From: a virus
DNA: 63,910 nucleotides
Virus record (IMG/VR): IMGVR_UViG_3300038548_000456
Span: 1 to 63,910 of that record
Strand: one strand, 5' to 3'
Shown here: one piece after another, positions 6,099 through 13,253 of the stretch
Layout: the number at the start of each line of letters is the position of its first letter
Position numbering within the stretch: position 1 is the stretch's first letter
Program-made: the position numbers and the translations under genes
The notes under the pieces: generated by a model
What the model was told of the DNA's origin: nothing
The model's database searches: none
The model's input: the letters and a program-made list of their open reading frames with translations, nothing else

Positions 6099-6281
6099 AT
6101 GAGTACTCCCATCTCTGAGTTCCATGAGACAGTGAAGGTAGCTGTTAAGAAGCTACAGATAGACAGTGGTGCATTCCTTGAATCAGTCGTCATAACCTGG
6201 GAGAAGGATGAGATCACAAGTCTTAACAGCCGCTTGGGTGCGTCCTCTACATACAATAAGGAGCCAGATGATGGCGAGTAG
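6099..6281 (+). CDS. Small hypothetical protein
   Basis: 60 aa (MSTPISEFHE...), mixed alpha/beta, starting 2 nt after the preceding stop. Its 3' end overlaps the next start. Function unknown. Confidence 0.65.
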   Translation: MSTPISEFHETVKVAVKKLQIDSGAFLESVVITWEKDEITSLNSRLGASSTYNKEPDDGE

Positions 6282-6468
6282 TGGATACTTTATAAGAGCA
6301 AAGCGCGACGGAAAGTGGCAGTCGCTAGACTTGTGCGAGCTGACTAACGAGGAGTTTGACGAGTGGTGTGACTTCATAGAGAAGGAAGATCCGGATCCGA
6401 AGAAGGCGTTTAGATTGTGGCTAACAGTTCTACAGAAACTGATAAGAGAGGCAGAAGGGGATTCATGA
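6271..6468 (+). CDS. Small acidic protein
   Basis: 65 aa from the ATG at 6271, 7 nt after AAGGAG; the 20-residue N-terminal extension in frame is rejected. Acidic patches (EEFDEWCDFIEKEDPDP). No recognised domain. Confidence 0.65.
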   Translation: MASSGYFIRAKRDGKWQSLDLCELTNEEFDEWCDFIEKEDPDPKKAFRLWLTVLQKLIREAEGDS

Positions 6469-6632
6469 CTACCTATCTCTGGGTCTTGCATGCAATCTCC
6501 CTGCTGTGGGTAATCATCGGGTTCCTCTTTCTGATAGATACTAGCCAAGCTCGAGGTGAGACCAACCTTCTCTTAGCTCTATGGGCTATCGCAGCAGGCG
6601 TCTTCGCAATGGCAGCGGTGCTGTCGTCATGA
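6465..6632 (+). CDS. Two-pass membrane protein
   Basis: 55 aa from the ATG at 6465, which overlaps the stop (ATGA). Hydrophobic segments at about residues 3-21 and 34-53 surround a short polar loop. Small two-helix early proteins like this can act in host takeover or superinfection exclusion, but nothing specific is shown here. Confidence 0.6.
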   Translation: MTTYLWVLHAISLLWVIIGFLFLIDTSQARGETNLLLALWAIAAGVFAMAAVLSS

Positions 6633-6904
6633 GTGATGCAGAGGATATCAACCGGTTCTTGCAAGCAGGATTTGCTGCGATGGGGAACAACAAGAAGCCG
6701 ATCATGTGCGCAGTCTGTGAGAAACCAGTAGAGAAGATCATAGTGCATCAGGACACAGAGTCTAACACTTATCATTACGAAGTGTGTTGCCATGGCGAGA
6801 CTGACTCGGTTTCCATTACGCGTCAGGAGATGGCTGAGATGACAGTCCCCCCGGAGCCTAGCTATGCATTCATAGGTCAGCCAAAAAGGATTGAGCATGA
6901 CTGA
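6629..6904 (+). CDS. Small Cys-containing protein
   Basis: 91 aa from the ATG at 6629 (ATGA overlap). C-A-V-C at about residues 27-30 and a later V-C-C-H suggest a single metal site. Function unknown. Confidence 0.65.
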   Translation: MSDAEDINRFLQAGFAAMGNNKKPIMCAVCEKPVEKIIVHQDTESNTYHYEVCCHGETDSVSITRQEMAEMTVPPEPSYAFIGQPKRIEHD

Positions 6905-7100
6905 ACAGAAGTACACAGCGACAGAGCGATATGTCATGGGATGGACTGACTGGCGAGTGATGTATGGTACTCCTTCAAGGCGATGGTGGCAGTGGAAGAT
7001 CGATCCACAGATTGTCACTAACCTTGTGGGAACAATCTTCATCATGCTTCCTGTCATCGCCATTGCCTACCACGTCTGGAAGTGGATGGGATGGCTATGA
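6897..7100 (+). CDS. Small membrane protein
   Basis: 67 aa from the ATG at 6897 (coupled to the preceding stop). Trp-rich basic N-terminal half, then one hydrophobic segment at about residues 42-60 (LVGTIFIMLPVIAIAYHVW). Function unknown. Confidence 0.65.
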   Translation: MTEQKYTATERYVMGWTDWRVMYGTPSRRWWQWKIDPQIVTNLVGTIFIMLPVIAIAYHVWKWMGWL

Positions 7101-7153
7101 GTTGCCCCTGGAGTTGACGGTCTCTTATGCATTGATGGATGTTGTATTCGGGT

Positions 7154-7471
7154 ATGGATATGATGATCTTTTCTGCTAATAAGAAATGTCCTACTTGTAT
7201 GAAGGTTGAGGATGTAGATCCAAATCTAACTAAGAGACCTGCTAAGGAGAAGACCGTGGATCTTGACGAACAGAAGATGATGCAGATATGGCTGGCTAGC
7301 CTGCATATAAAGCTAGAAGCAGGCCAGGTAGACGAAGTCAAACAAGAAATTGCCGTAGCACTTGGAAGAATTGAGGAGGATCAAGATGACAACATTAGAG
7401 GAACGGGTGAAGAACCTAGAGCATTGGTTGGCGGGGCAGATGACACCAGACCCGAGAGCGACACCAGATGA
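7154..7471 (+). CDS. Hypothetical protein overlapping the next gene
   Basis: About 105 aa; start uncertain (7139, 7154 or nearby). C-P-T-C near the N-terminus, then a helical region (QKMMQIWLASLHIKLEAGQVDEVKQEIAVALGRIEE). The last roughly 28 codons overlap the 7386 gene. The helical core looks genuine, and the overlapping tail may be accidental. Function unknown. Confidence 0.5.
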   Translation: MDMMIFSANKKCPTCMKVEDVDPNLTKRPAKEKTVDLDEQKMMQIWLASLHIKLEAGQVDEVKQEIAVALGRIEEDQDDNIRGTGEEPRALVGGADDTRPESDTR

Positions 7472-8426
7472 ACACCTGAGGCAGATGCTGACAGCAGAAC
7501 TCAATCAAATGAAGGATCTCAATCGACTCTTTGACAACCGTCTGATGGAGTTGGAGAAGTTCCTTAGGGTCATTCGTGAGGATGATCTAATTCCATGGAC
7601 AGTGAAGCAAGTCAAGATGCTAAGCGGTCAGTCGATAGAGATGATTACTCGAGTAGCAAGACTGGAGAGCGAATTCAACAGTCATCGAGATGCAGTCGGC
7701 ATAGGACAAGCACGACAAGAAGACCGCATGCACGGTATCGAAGGACGACTCAATGCTCTAGTCAGAGCAGTCGAAGGATTCGCACAAGACGGGGTGGATC
7801 GCAGTGCACGCATTGACGAGCTGAGTATTGACATCAATGCAATGGCTGGCTACACAGGTTATGATACATTCAGAGCTGATGTGGATCCCTCGGATTGGCC
7901 ACAAGGTGACTCTCGAAAGTCTGAGGAAGAACGGCAGAAGTCTGCTCGACTGCGTCAGAAGGTAGATAACTTAGGCTTAGGTCTTCAAACAGTAAAGGCT
8001 AATCCTGAGTTTGGCAAGGCTTCCATCATCGAGTGTGTAGAGGACAGTCAGCCTCAGCGCATGGTGGATAAGAAGACAGAAGAACTGTTCAAAGGAAAAC
8101 CCTTCAGCAATCTACGAGACAAGATGTCACCTGAGCGACAGGAACGAGCGACTCAAGAAGCAGACCGCATGATAGATGAGATCGAAGGTCGAGTATTCAC
8201 CGATGCCGAGGTGCTATCCTTGCGTCGCTTTGAGATACACATCTACGAAGACAATGGCGACATGGATCGGCGCAATCGAATCATAGCCGGAGGTCGAGAG
8301 TATCCCGATGGACACCTGGTGATAACCTGGTTTGATAACCTATATACTGAGACCTATACTAATATGGAGGAGTTGCAACAAGCGCATGGACAGCGCGACA
8401 ACGTGACCATAGAATATCTCGACTAA
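7386..8426 (+). CDS. Large coiled-coil early protein
   Basis: 346 aa from the ATG at 7386, 6 nt after GAGGAGG. Residues 1-170 carry repeated amphipathic helices (MTTLEERVKNLEHWL..., MHGIEGRLNALVRAVE), so an oligomeric rod is likely. The C-terminal 60 residues look beta-rich (FEIHIYEDNGDMDRR...). No enzyme motif. Function unknown. Confidence 0.75.
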   Translation: MTTLEERVKNLEHWLAGQMTPDPRATPDEHLRQMLTAELNQMKDLNRLFDNRLMELEKFLRVIREDDLIPWTVKQVKMLSGQSIEMITRVARLESEFNSHRDAVGIGQARQEDRMHGIEGRLNALVRAVEGFAQDGVDRSARIDELSIDINAMAGYTGYDTFRADVDPSDWPQGDSRKSEEERQKSARLRQKVDNLGLGLQTVKANPEFGKASIIECVEDSQPQRMVDKKTEELFKGKPFSNLRDKMSPERQERATQEADRMIDEIEGRVFTDAEVLSLRRFEIHIYEDNGDMDRRNRIIAGGREYPDGHLVITWFDNLYTETYTNMEELQQAHGQRDNVTIEYLD

Positions 8427-8442
8427 TTAAAGGAGAACCAAC

Positions 8443-9384
8443 ATGATGAAGTACCTAGTAATCTTGTTTGCACTTGTGTTGAGCGGTGTGGCGAGTGCAG
8501 ACTTTGCAACGGATGTTACCTTGAATCTGAGAGCTGACGAGAACTACACCCTGACAGTGGACAATGCGGCTGAGCCGTTAGAGAGCTGGACGATGCGTCT
8601 GAGTGGCGTCGGTACAAAGGGGTGGGACACAGTGAATGGTGGTTCTGCGTTTGTGCTGTCGCCAGACGTGAGAATCAATAACGACGATATTCACAGCGAC
8701 GTGATGACGTTTCGTCTAAGTGCAGGTGCACTGGTAGGCAGTGTGAGTGTCAGCGGTGATATAGACGGTGGAATAAGCGGAGTAGAGACAGTGCTGGTCT
8801 ACCAATCCGGAGCCACCAGAACTATTACCCATACAGTAAGCGGCGTAGATCCGACGTTTGTGTGGTTTGCAACAATACGTGAGAGTGTCGTGCCTCCTCC
8901 AGTCGGACCTATAGTCGACGGTGTGGGTGAAGCGACGCTGACCTGGGTAGCGCCGACCGAGAATGAGGACGGTAGTACTCTGGCAGACTTGTCTGGGTTC
9001 GTCGTGTACTGGGACGGCATGTCTAGCCGCAACCGATGTGGTGACTACCCAGTCGGTAAGCTGGACGGCTTCTGCTACGGCAATGCACTGGACGTGCCAG
9101 ACTCAGCAGCTACAACTGTAGACATTGTGCTGAGTATCGATCAGGACTCTAGTGTCTACTTCGCTGTCACCGCGTACCGAGTAACGACTGACCCCACGAC
9201 TGGGGAGCTGGTTACTGTCATGTCTCAGTTCAGCAACGAGATTGAGAAGAAGTTTGAGATCGTGGTCACAGACCCTCCCGCGTCACCTCCTAATGCTCCG
9301 CTGATGTTCAGCGTGACAGTGACACTAACTTGCACAGCAGACGTAGCAAGCGCAACATGCGAGGTTATTGAGGTGACACCGTGA
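8443..9384 (+). CDS. Secreted protein with a fibronectin type III-like domain
   Basis: 313 aa with an SD of AAAGGAGAACCAAC. Residues 1-19 form a clear Sec signal peptide (MMKYLVILFALVLSGVASA, cleavage after ASA). Residues 20-145 are beta-rich and lack Cys. Residues 165-275 resemble Fn3: A-T-L-T-W-V-A-P-T, G-F-V-V-Y-W, V-Y-F-A-V-T-A-Y and F-S-N-E. The C-terminal segment is Pro- and Cys-containing. A cleavable signal on an early phage gene predicts action in the periplasm or at the cell surface, perhaps blocking superinfection or changing the envelope. Confidence 0.75.
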   Translation: MMKYLVILFALVLSGVASADFATDVTLNLRADENYTLTVDNAAEPLESWTMRLSGVGTKGWDTVNGGSAFVLSPDVRINNDDIHSDVMTFRLSAGALVGSVSVSGDIDGGISGVETVLVYQSGATRTITHTVSGVDPTFVWFATIRESVVPPPVGPIVDGVGEATLTWVAPTENEDGSTLADLSGFVVYWDGMSSRNRCGDYPVGKLDGFCYGNALDVPDSAATTVDIVLSIDQDSSVYFAVTAYRVTTDPTTGELVTVMSQFSNEIEKKFEIVVTDPPASPPNAPLMFSVTVTLTCTADVASATCEVIEVTP

Positions 9385-9677
9385 GAGACACTGACGTACA
9401 AATCCTGTGTGCAGTGACATTGTTAGTGGAAAATCTTGAGTTGTATCCTCTTGCTAAAGCTTATCGATGGAAAGAACCTAAGCATGATACAGGTGGGATC
9501 TTCTACTTGTATCCTCCTGTGGTCTCTGCTGTTCGAAGACATTACAGAGGAATGGACTATGACTTCCATCGAATGAAGCGAGCAAGGATTGATGGATTAA
9601 ATCCTGACGAAGTAATGGCGGACATTGAAATGCGAGATTGCTATGAGAAAGAGCCTCGATTTCTCAACCATAAATAG
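9381..9677 (+). CDS. Small hypothetical protein, GTG start
   Basis: 98 aa. GTG start overlapping the preceding TGA (GTGA). The N-terminus (M-R-D-T-D-V-Q-I-L-C) is almost identical to that of the gene at 9686, while the remainder differs. Basic middle (RRHYRGMDYDFHRMKRAR). Function unknown. Confidence 0.65.
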   Translation: MRDTDVQILCAVTLLVENLELYPLAKAYRWKEPKHDTGGIFYLYPPVVSAVRRHYRGMDYDFHRMKRARIDGLNPDEVMADIEMRDCYEKEPRFLNHK

Positions 9678-9685
9678 GAAACAAC

Positions 9686-9988
9686 ATGAAAGACACTGAC
9701 GTTCAAATCTTATGTGGCTGTGATGTAGATACCATCTGTCCACAGGGCAAACTGCCACCATATCGTCGGCAGTGTGCAGTAGTAGTACCTGAAGACGATC
9801 TATTCAGAATCGTCATGCAATTACCCGAGTTCAAAAGGAGATACACCATGACTGAGAATGAAAACCTTCGCCTTAGGGCGTTGGAACAAGCAGTAATCTA
9901 TTGCCTAAATAACCCCCTGAAAAAGGTAGAGGAAAAGGCCAAGAAATTTGAGAAGTTTCTGAAAGGAGAGGATGATGGACAAAGATGA
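9686..9988 (+). CDS. Small hypothetical protein with a strong internal start
   Basis: 100 aa. Begins M-K-D-T-D-V-Q-I-L-C, a near copy of the 9381 gene start. The ATG at 9850, in the same frame, is preceded by AAAAGGAGATACACC, a stronger SD than that of the full-length start. It would give a separate helical protein of about 46 aa. The full gene may be a fusion with two products. Confidence 0.6.
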   Translation: MKDTDVQILCGCDVDTICPQGKLPPYRRQCAVVVPEDDLFRIVMQLPEFKRRYTMTENENLRLRALEQAVIYCLNNPLKKVEEKAKKFEKFLKGEDDGQR

Positions 9989-10145
9989 CCTCATAATTAT
10001 AGAGGCTCTGGAGGACGTGCTGAGATATCATCAGATAGAGTCTGAAGACATGAGTGAGGTAGAGCACCTGGCTGAAACGATCAACTACGCGCTAGACAAG
10101 TTTCTAAGTCTGGCCATAAAAACAATGAAAGAAGGAGAACAATGA
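9975..10145 (+). CDS. Small acidic helical protein
   Basis: 56 aa (MDKDDLIIIEALEDVLRYHQ...MKEGEQ), with GGAGAGG just upstream and its stop overlapping the next start. Acidic, two amphipathic helices. Function unknown. Confidence 0.55.
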   Translation: MDKDDLIIIEALEDVLRYHQIESEDMSEVEHLAETINYALDKFLSLAIKTMKEGEQ

Positions 10146-10678
10146 TGACTGTAACAACACTGGATGTAGGTGAACTGAGCGAACGATGGGGCGCTGCTCG
10201 AGTAGAGAATGCGATGATCTTCATCACCAAAGCAGAAGACCGCAATGGTCTTGCAGTTCAGATTCCTCTCACTGAGGGACGAGTTGGTGCCATACTTGAG
10301 GCTGTCCATGGAGAGTATGAACCCTCAGAAAAATCTCCTCTAGCAATCGAAAGAATAGCCGGGATATGTCATGAAGCTAATCGTGCCTACTGTCAAGCAC
10401 TTGGCGATCACAGTCAATTACCGTGGGACAATGCACCACCCTGGCAACGTGAGTCAGCTTGCAATGGTGTGCGATTTCATATGGACAATCCGGATGCAGG
10501 ACCGGCAGCATCACATCAGAACTGGCTGAAAGAGAAGGTTGACAACGGCTGGGTCTATGGTGATGTGAAGAATGAGAGGGTCAGGACTCACTCTTGTCTG
10601 GTGCCATTCGTCGAGTTGCCTCAAGCACAACAGGCTAAAGACTACATCTTCTGCGCCATCGTACATGCAATGTCATGA
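10142..10678 (+). CDS. RyR-domain protein
   Basis: 178 aa. Residues about 70-175 match the RyR domain first named in ryanodine receptors: I-A-G-I-C-H-E-A-N-R-A-Y-C, P-P-W-Q-R-E-S-A-C-N-G-V-R-F, S-H-Q-N-W-L, G-W-V-Y-G-x-V-K, then L-V-P-F-x-E-L-P and K-D-Y-I-F. RyR domains occur in many phages and bacteria. A role as a ligand-binding module, possibly for nucleotides, has been proposed but not established. The N-terminal 65 residues are beta-rich and unrecognised. The SD is AAGGAGAACA. Confidence 0.85.
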   Translation: MMTVTTLDVGELSERWGAARVENAMIFITKAEDRNGLAVQIPLTEGRVGAILEAVHGEYEPSEKSPLAIERIAGICHEANRAYCQALGDHSQLPWDNAPPWQRESACNGVRFHMDNPDAGPAASHQNWLKEKVDNGWVYGDVKNERVRTHSCLVPFVELPQAQQAKDYIFCAIVHAMS

Positions 10679-10764
10679 GATTTTGGAAACAGTTCTTTCG
10701 CACTTACTGGTTTACAGTACTAGCGATGGTATTGATAACTATCTTTCAATTCATTCCGGAGTAA
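10675..10764 (+). CDS. 29-aa membrane peptide
   Basis: Starts in an ATGA overlap with the RyR gene. Basic-aromatic N-terminus (MRFWKQFFRTYW), then one hydrophobic helix (FTVLAMVLITIFQFI). Similar tiny membrane peptides are common in phages and are usually uncharacterised. Confidence 0.5.
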   Translation: MRFWKQFFRTYWFTVLAMVLITIFQFIPE

Positions 10765-10766
10765 TA

Positions 10767-11114
10767 ATGAATGAGCAACAAGAAGCGGAAATTAAAGCAG
10801 TCATCCTAGCAGTGGAGACGCAAGTGTCAAACGCTTGCATCGGTCCAGCTCGAGCTTACTTCGAGTTTCCCACACCTGAGGGGATAGTTCGGGGGATTTA
10901 TCGAACGTATGTCATTCAAGCTCCGACGTCATTGGAAGCACTGAAAGCACTTCAGCACTGCATTGAAGATCAGATCACTCGAGCATCCTCATTGTCCATG
11001 ACCACAGCTTTGTTCTGGCGCCTTGAGGATAAGATTGAGTTGGAACAGATGGAGGGAGAGGGTGCATTCCGGGCTCGTACTCGACTTGTGATACTACCGG
11101 AGGACAATGAATAG
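10767..11114 (+). CDS. Hypothetical protein
   Basis: 115 aa from the ATG at 10767, preceded by GGAGTAATA. Mixed alpha/beta. No recognised motif. Confidence 0.65.
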   Translation: MNEQQEAEIKAVILAVETQVSNACIGPARAYFEFPTPEGIVRGIYRTYVIQAPTSLEALKALQHCIEDQITRASSLSMTTALFWRLEDKIELEQMEGEGAFRARTRLVILPEDNE

Positions 11115-11117
11115 CTG

Positions 11118-11354
11118 ATGGGTAAGCTTCACGTCTTAGATGCGGGCAAAGAGTTCAGTCCTCGGCAGTCCATTCTTCAAGCACTGGAGAAAGTGGATGA
11201 GTTAGAACAACTGGTTTGGATTGCAGTTGACAAAAAAGGTTGTGCTTATTGTGGTTGGTCTGATGGACCAGATCTCCACGTCCTCGGATTGTTAGAGATA
11301 GCTCGAGATAACGTCCTCCGTCGAATGCGTAACAACGACAGTTTTATGGATTGA
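11118..11354 (+). CDS. Small hypothetical protein
   Basis: 78 aa with C-A-Y-C near residue 43 and a helical C-terminus. Lies directly before TerL. Function unknown. Confidence 0.65.
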   Translation: MGKLHVLDAGKEFSPRQSILQALEKVDELEQLVWIAVDKKGCAYCGWSDGPDLHVLGLLEIARDNVLRRMRNNDSFMD

Positions 11355-11363
11355 TATGACGTA

Positions 11364-12956
11364 ATGATCTCAGTCAATTTCGGCCTCGTTCATGCACCAG
11401 CGGAGTTCAACTACGATACCGGAATTGAAGACCTAGCAGACGAGATCGTCACAGAGCTGGAGGCAGCCAATGAAGACTGGCTCACAGTTTGGGATGCACT
11501 GACTGAGGAAGAACTGCACTTCTTGCGATGGCAGATATGCTGGAAAGCTATGGCGCGAGTCAAGCAACTGCCGCCCAAGGAGTTCGCTGAAGGTATCAAG
11601 ACGATCTGGGGCGTCCGCTCTGGTCGTGGCTTTGGAAAGACCTTATGTGCAGCTAACTGGTTAGGTACTGAAGCCAGTCTCATTCCAGGTCACTATGCAG
11701 TAATTGCACCAACTCATGACGATGTGAGATACACCTGCTTCGAGGGGCCGACGGGTCTTCTGTCTTGTATACCTCCTGCTCTGATTACATACCAGAATTC
11801 ATCTCTACCAATGCTGGGCCTGTGGAATGGGTCAGTCATACGAGGCTTTGCAGGGGACGTACCTGAGCGCCTGCGCGGTCCTCAGCATAACAAGATCTGG
11901 TGCGACGAGATAGCATCCTGGAAATATCCGCAAGACGCCTGGGACAATCTGATGTTTGGCCTGCGTCTCGGCAATCTGCCTCAAGTGTTGTGGACGGGTA
12001 CTCCAAAACCCACACCATTCATTCGCAAGCTGGTTGACGATCCTAAAGGGATCTGTGTTGTAGGATCCACTTATGAGAACGAAGCAAACCTCACTCCTAT
12101 CTTCTATGAGAACGTCGCTAAGTATGAAGGCACCAAGATAGGACGACAAGAACTGTACGGCGAAGTGCTTGATCCTGAAGAGGAGGGCTTCGTCAAGAGA
12201 TCTCAGTGGAGACTGTGGCCAGCCAAGAGACCACTGCCGAAGTTTGTCTACATCATCTACTCTCTGGATACAGCATTCAAGGAGAAGACTTATGACAAGA
12301 AGAAAATGCAGTCTGATCCCACAGCTTGCTCAGTGTGGGGAGTATTCAACATCAAACGATTCGGGCAGACAGAAAAGCATGTCATGTTGCTCGATTGCTG
12401 GGAAGATTATCTCGGTCTGCCTGGTCTAATCAAAAAGGTAAAGCGCGAGCGCAAGAAGACCTATGGCGATGCTAGTGAGCCTCGTATTCGCCCACAAGTT
12501 GAGATAAAAGCCCATAGGGTAGGACATCAGGGCAGGAAGATAGACCTCATACTGATAGAGGAGAAGGGCAGCGGGATAAGCCTGATGCAATCGCTAGCTA
12601 CTGAAAACATTCTGACACACGGGTATAATCCTGGCAATGAAGACAAGTTAACGAGGCTACACGTTGTATCACCCATGTTCGCACACGGCAGAGTCTGGGC
12701 CGTCGAATCAGAGATCAATCCAGGAGAGTTCAGAACATGGGCTGATCCTCTGGTGTCACAAGTCTGCAGTTACATCGGGCCTGGTAGCACCGAACATGAT
12801 GACCTGCTGGATACGACTACTCAAGCTTTGCGCTTGTTAATGGAGAAGTTCTTTGGATCATTCACAATCAAGAAAGACCCCGAACAGCAGAAGCGAGATG
12901 CCGCAAGAGATGAGCAAAAGCGTAGGAAACGGAAGCGAAATCCTTATGGGAACTAA
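11364..12956 (+). CDS. terL: Terminase large subunit (TerL)
   Basis: 530 aa, usual family length. The ATPase domain has Walker A R-S-G-R-G-F-G-K-T at residues 85-93, Walker B I-W-C-D-E with D181/E182, and the coupling motif T-G-T-P at 211-214. The C-terminal nuclease domain starts with Y-S-L-D-T-A (D302), then L-I-L-I-E-E-K near residue 396 and H-D-D-L-L-D near 480; these are the acidic residues expected of the RNase H-like nuclease. It translocates DNA into the prohead through the portal and cuts the concatemer. It is followed by the portal gene, as in most tailed phages. Confidence 0.95.
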   Translation: MISVNFGLVHAPAEFNYDTGIEDLADEIVTELEAANEDWLTVWDALTEEELHFLRWQICWKAMARVKQLPPKEFAEGIKTIWGVRSGRGFGKTLCAANWLGTEASLIPGHYAVIAPTHDDVRYTCFEGPTGLLSCIPPALITYQNSSLPMLGLWNGSVIRGFAGDVPERLRGPQHNKIWCDEIASWKYPQDAWDNLMFGLRLGNLPQVLWTGTPKPTPFIRKLVDDPKGICVVGSTYENEANLTPIFYENVAKYEGTKIGRQELYGEVLDPEEEGFVKRSQWRLWPAKRPLPKFVYIIYSLDTAFKEKTYDKKKMQSDPTACSVWGVFNIKRFGQTEKHVMLLDCWEDYLGLPGLIKKVKRERKKTYGDASEPRIRPQVEIKAHRVGHQGRKIDLILIEEKGSGISLMQSLATENILTHGYNPGNEDKLTRLHVVSPMFAHGRVWAVESEINPGEFRTWADPLVSQVCSYIGPGSTEHDDLLDTTTQALRLLMEKFFGSFTIKKDPEQQKRDAARDEQKRRKRKRNPYGN

Positions 12957-13251
12957 CCAGGTAACTCAGATTGAGTATTGTCAGCCTCATTATGACGAGC
13001 TCATTGGTGCTCTGCTAGAAAGGAACTTGCATGACCATCTTGCAACTGACAGTGCAGAACTCGCAGATAGGCTTGAGAAAGGAAAGATGGATGCTGGACT
13101 AGAAGTAACGAGTGCCATCACCTCCATTGCTTTACAGATGTTCGGACCAGACCATGTGCTGGCATCTGACGGTTGTCCTCTCTGTGCTATCCATAACATC
13201 GTCACTCATGTGGCTGATCACATCGCCGTCAAATATACTCGGAGTAATTGA
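12946..13251 (+). CDS. Small hypothetical protein between TerL and portal
   Basis: 101 aa from the ATG at 12946, which overlaps the end of terL. The start is uncertain, since no clear SD is visible. Helical, with a late C-P-L-C (GCPLCAIHNIVTHVADHI) that could bind metal. Position suggests a packaging or head role, but none is recognised. Confidence 0.6.
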   Translation: MGTNQVTQIEYCQPHYDELIGALLERNLHDHLATDSAELADRLEKGKMDAGLEVTSAITSIALQMFGPDHVLASDGCPLCAIHNIVTHVADHIAVKYTRSN

Positions 13252-13253
13252 AG

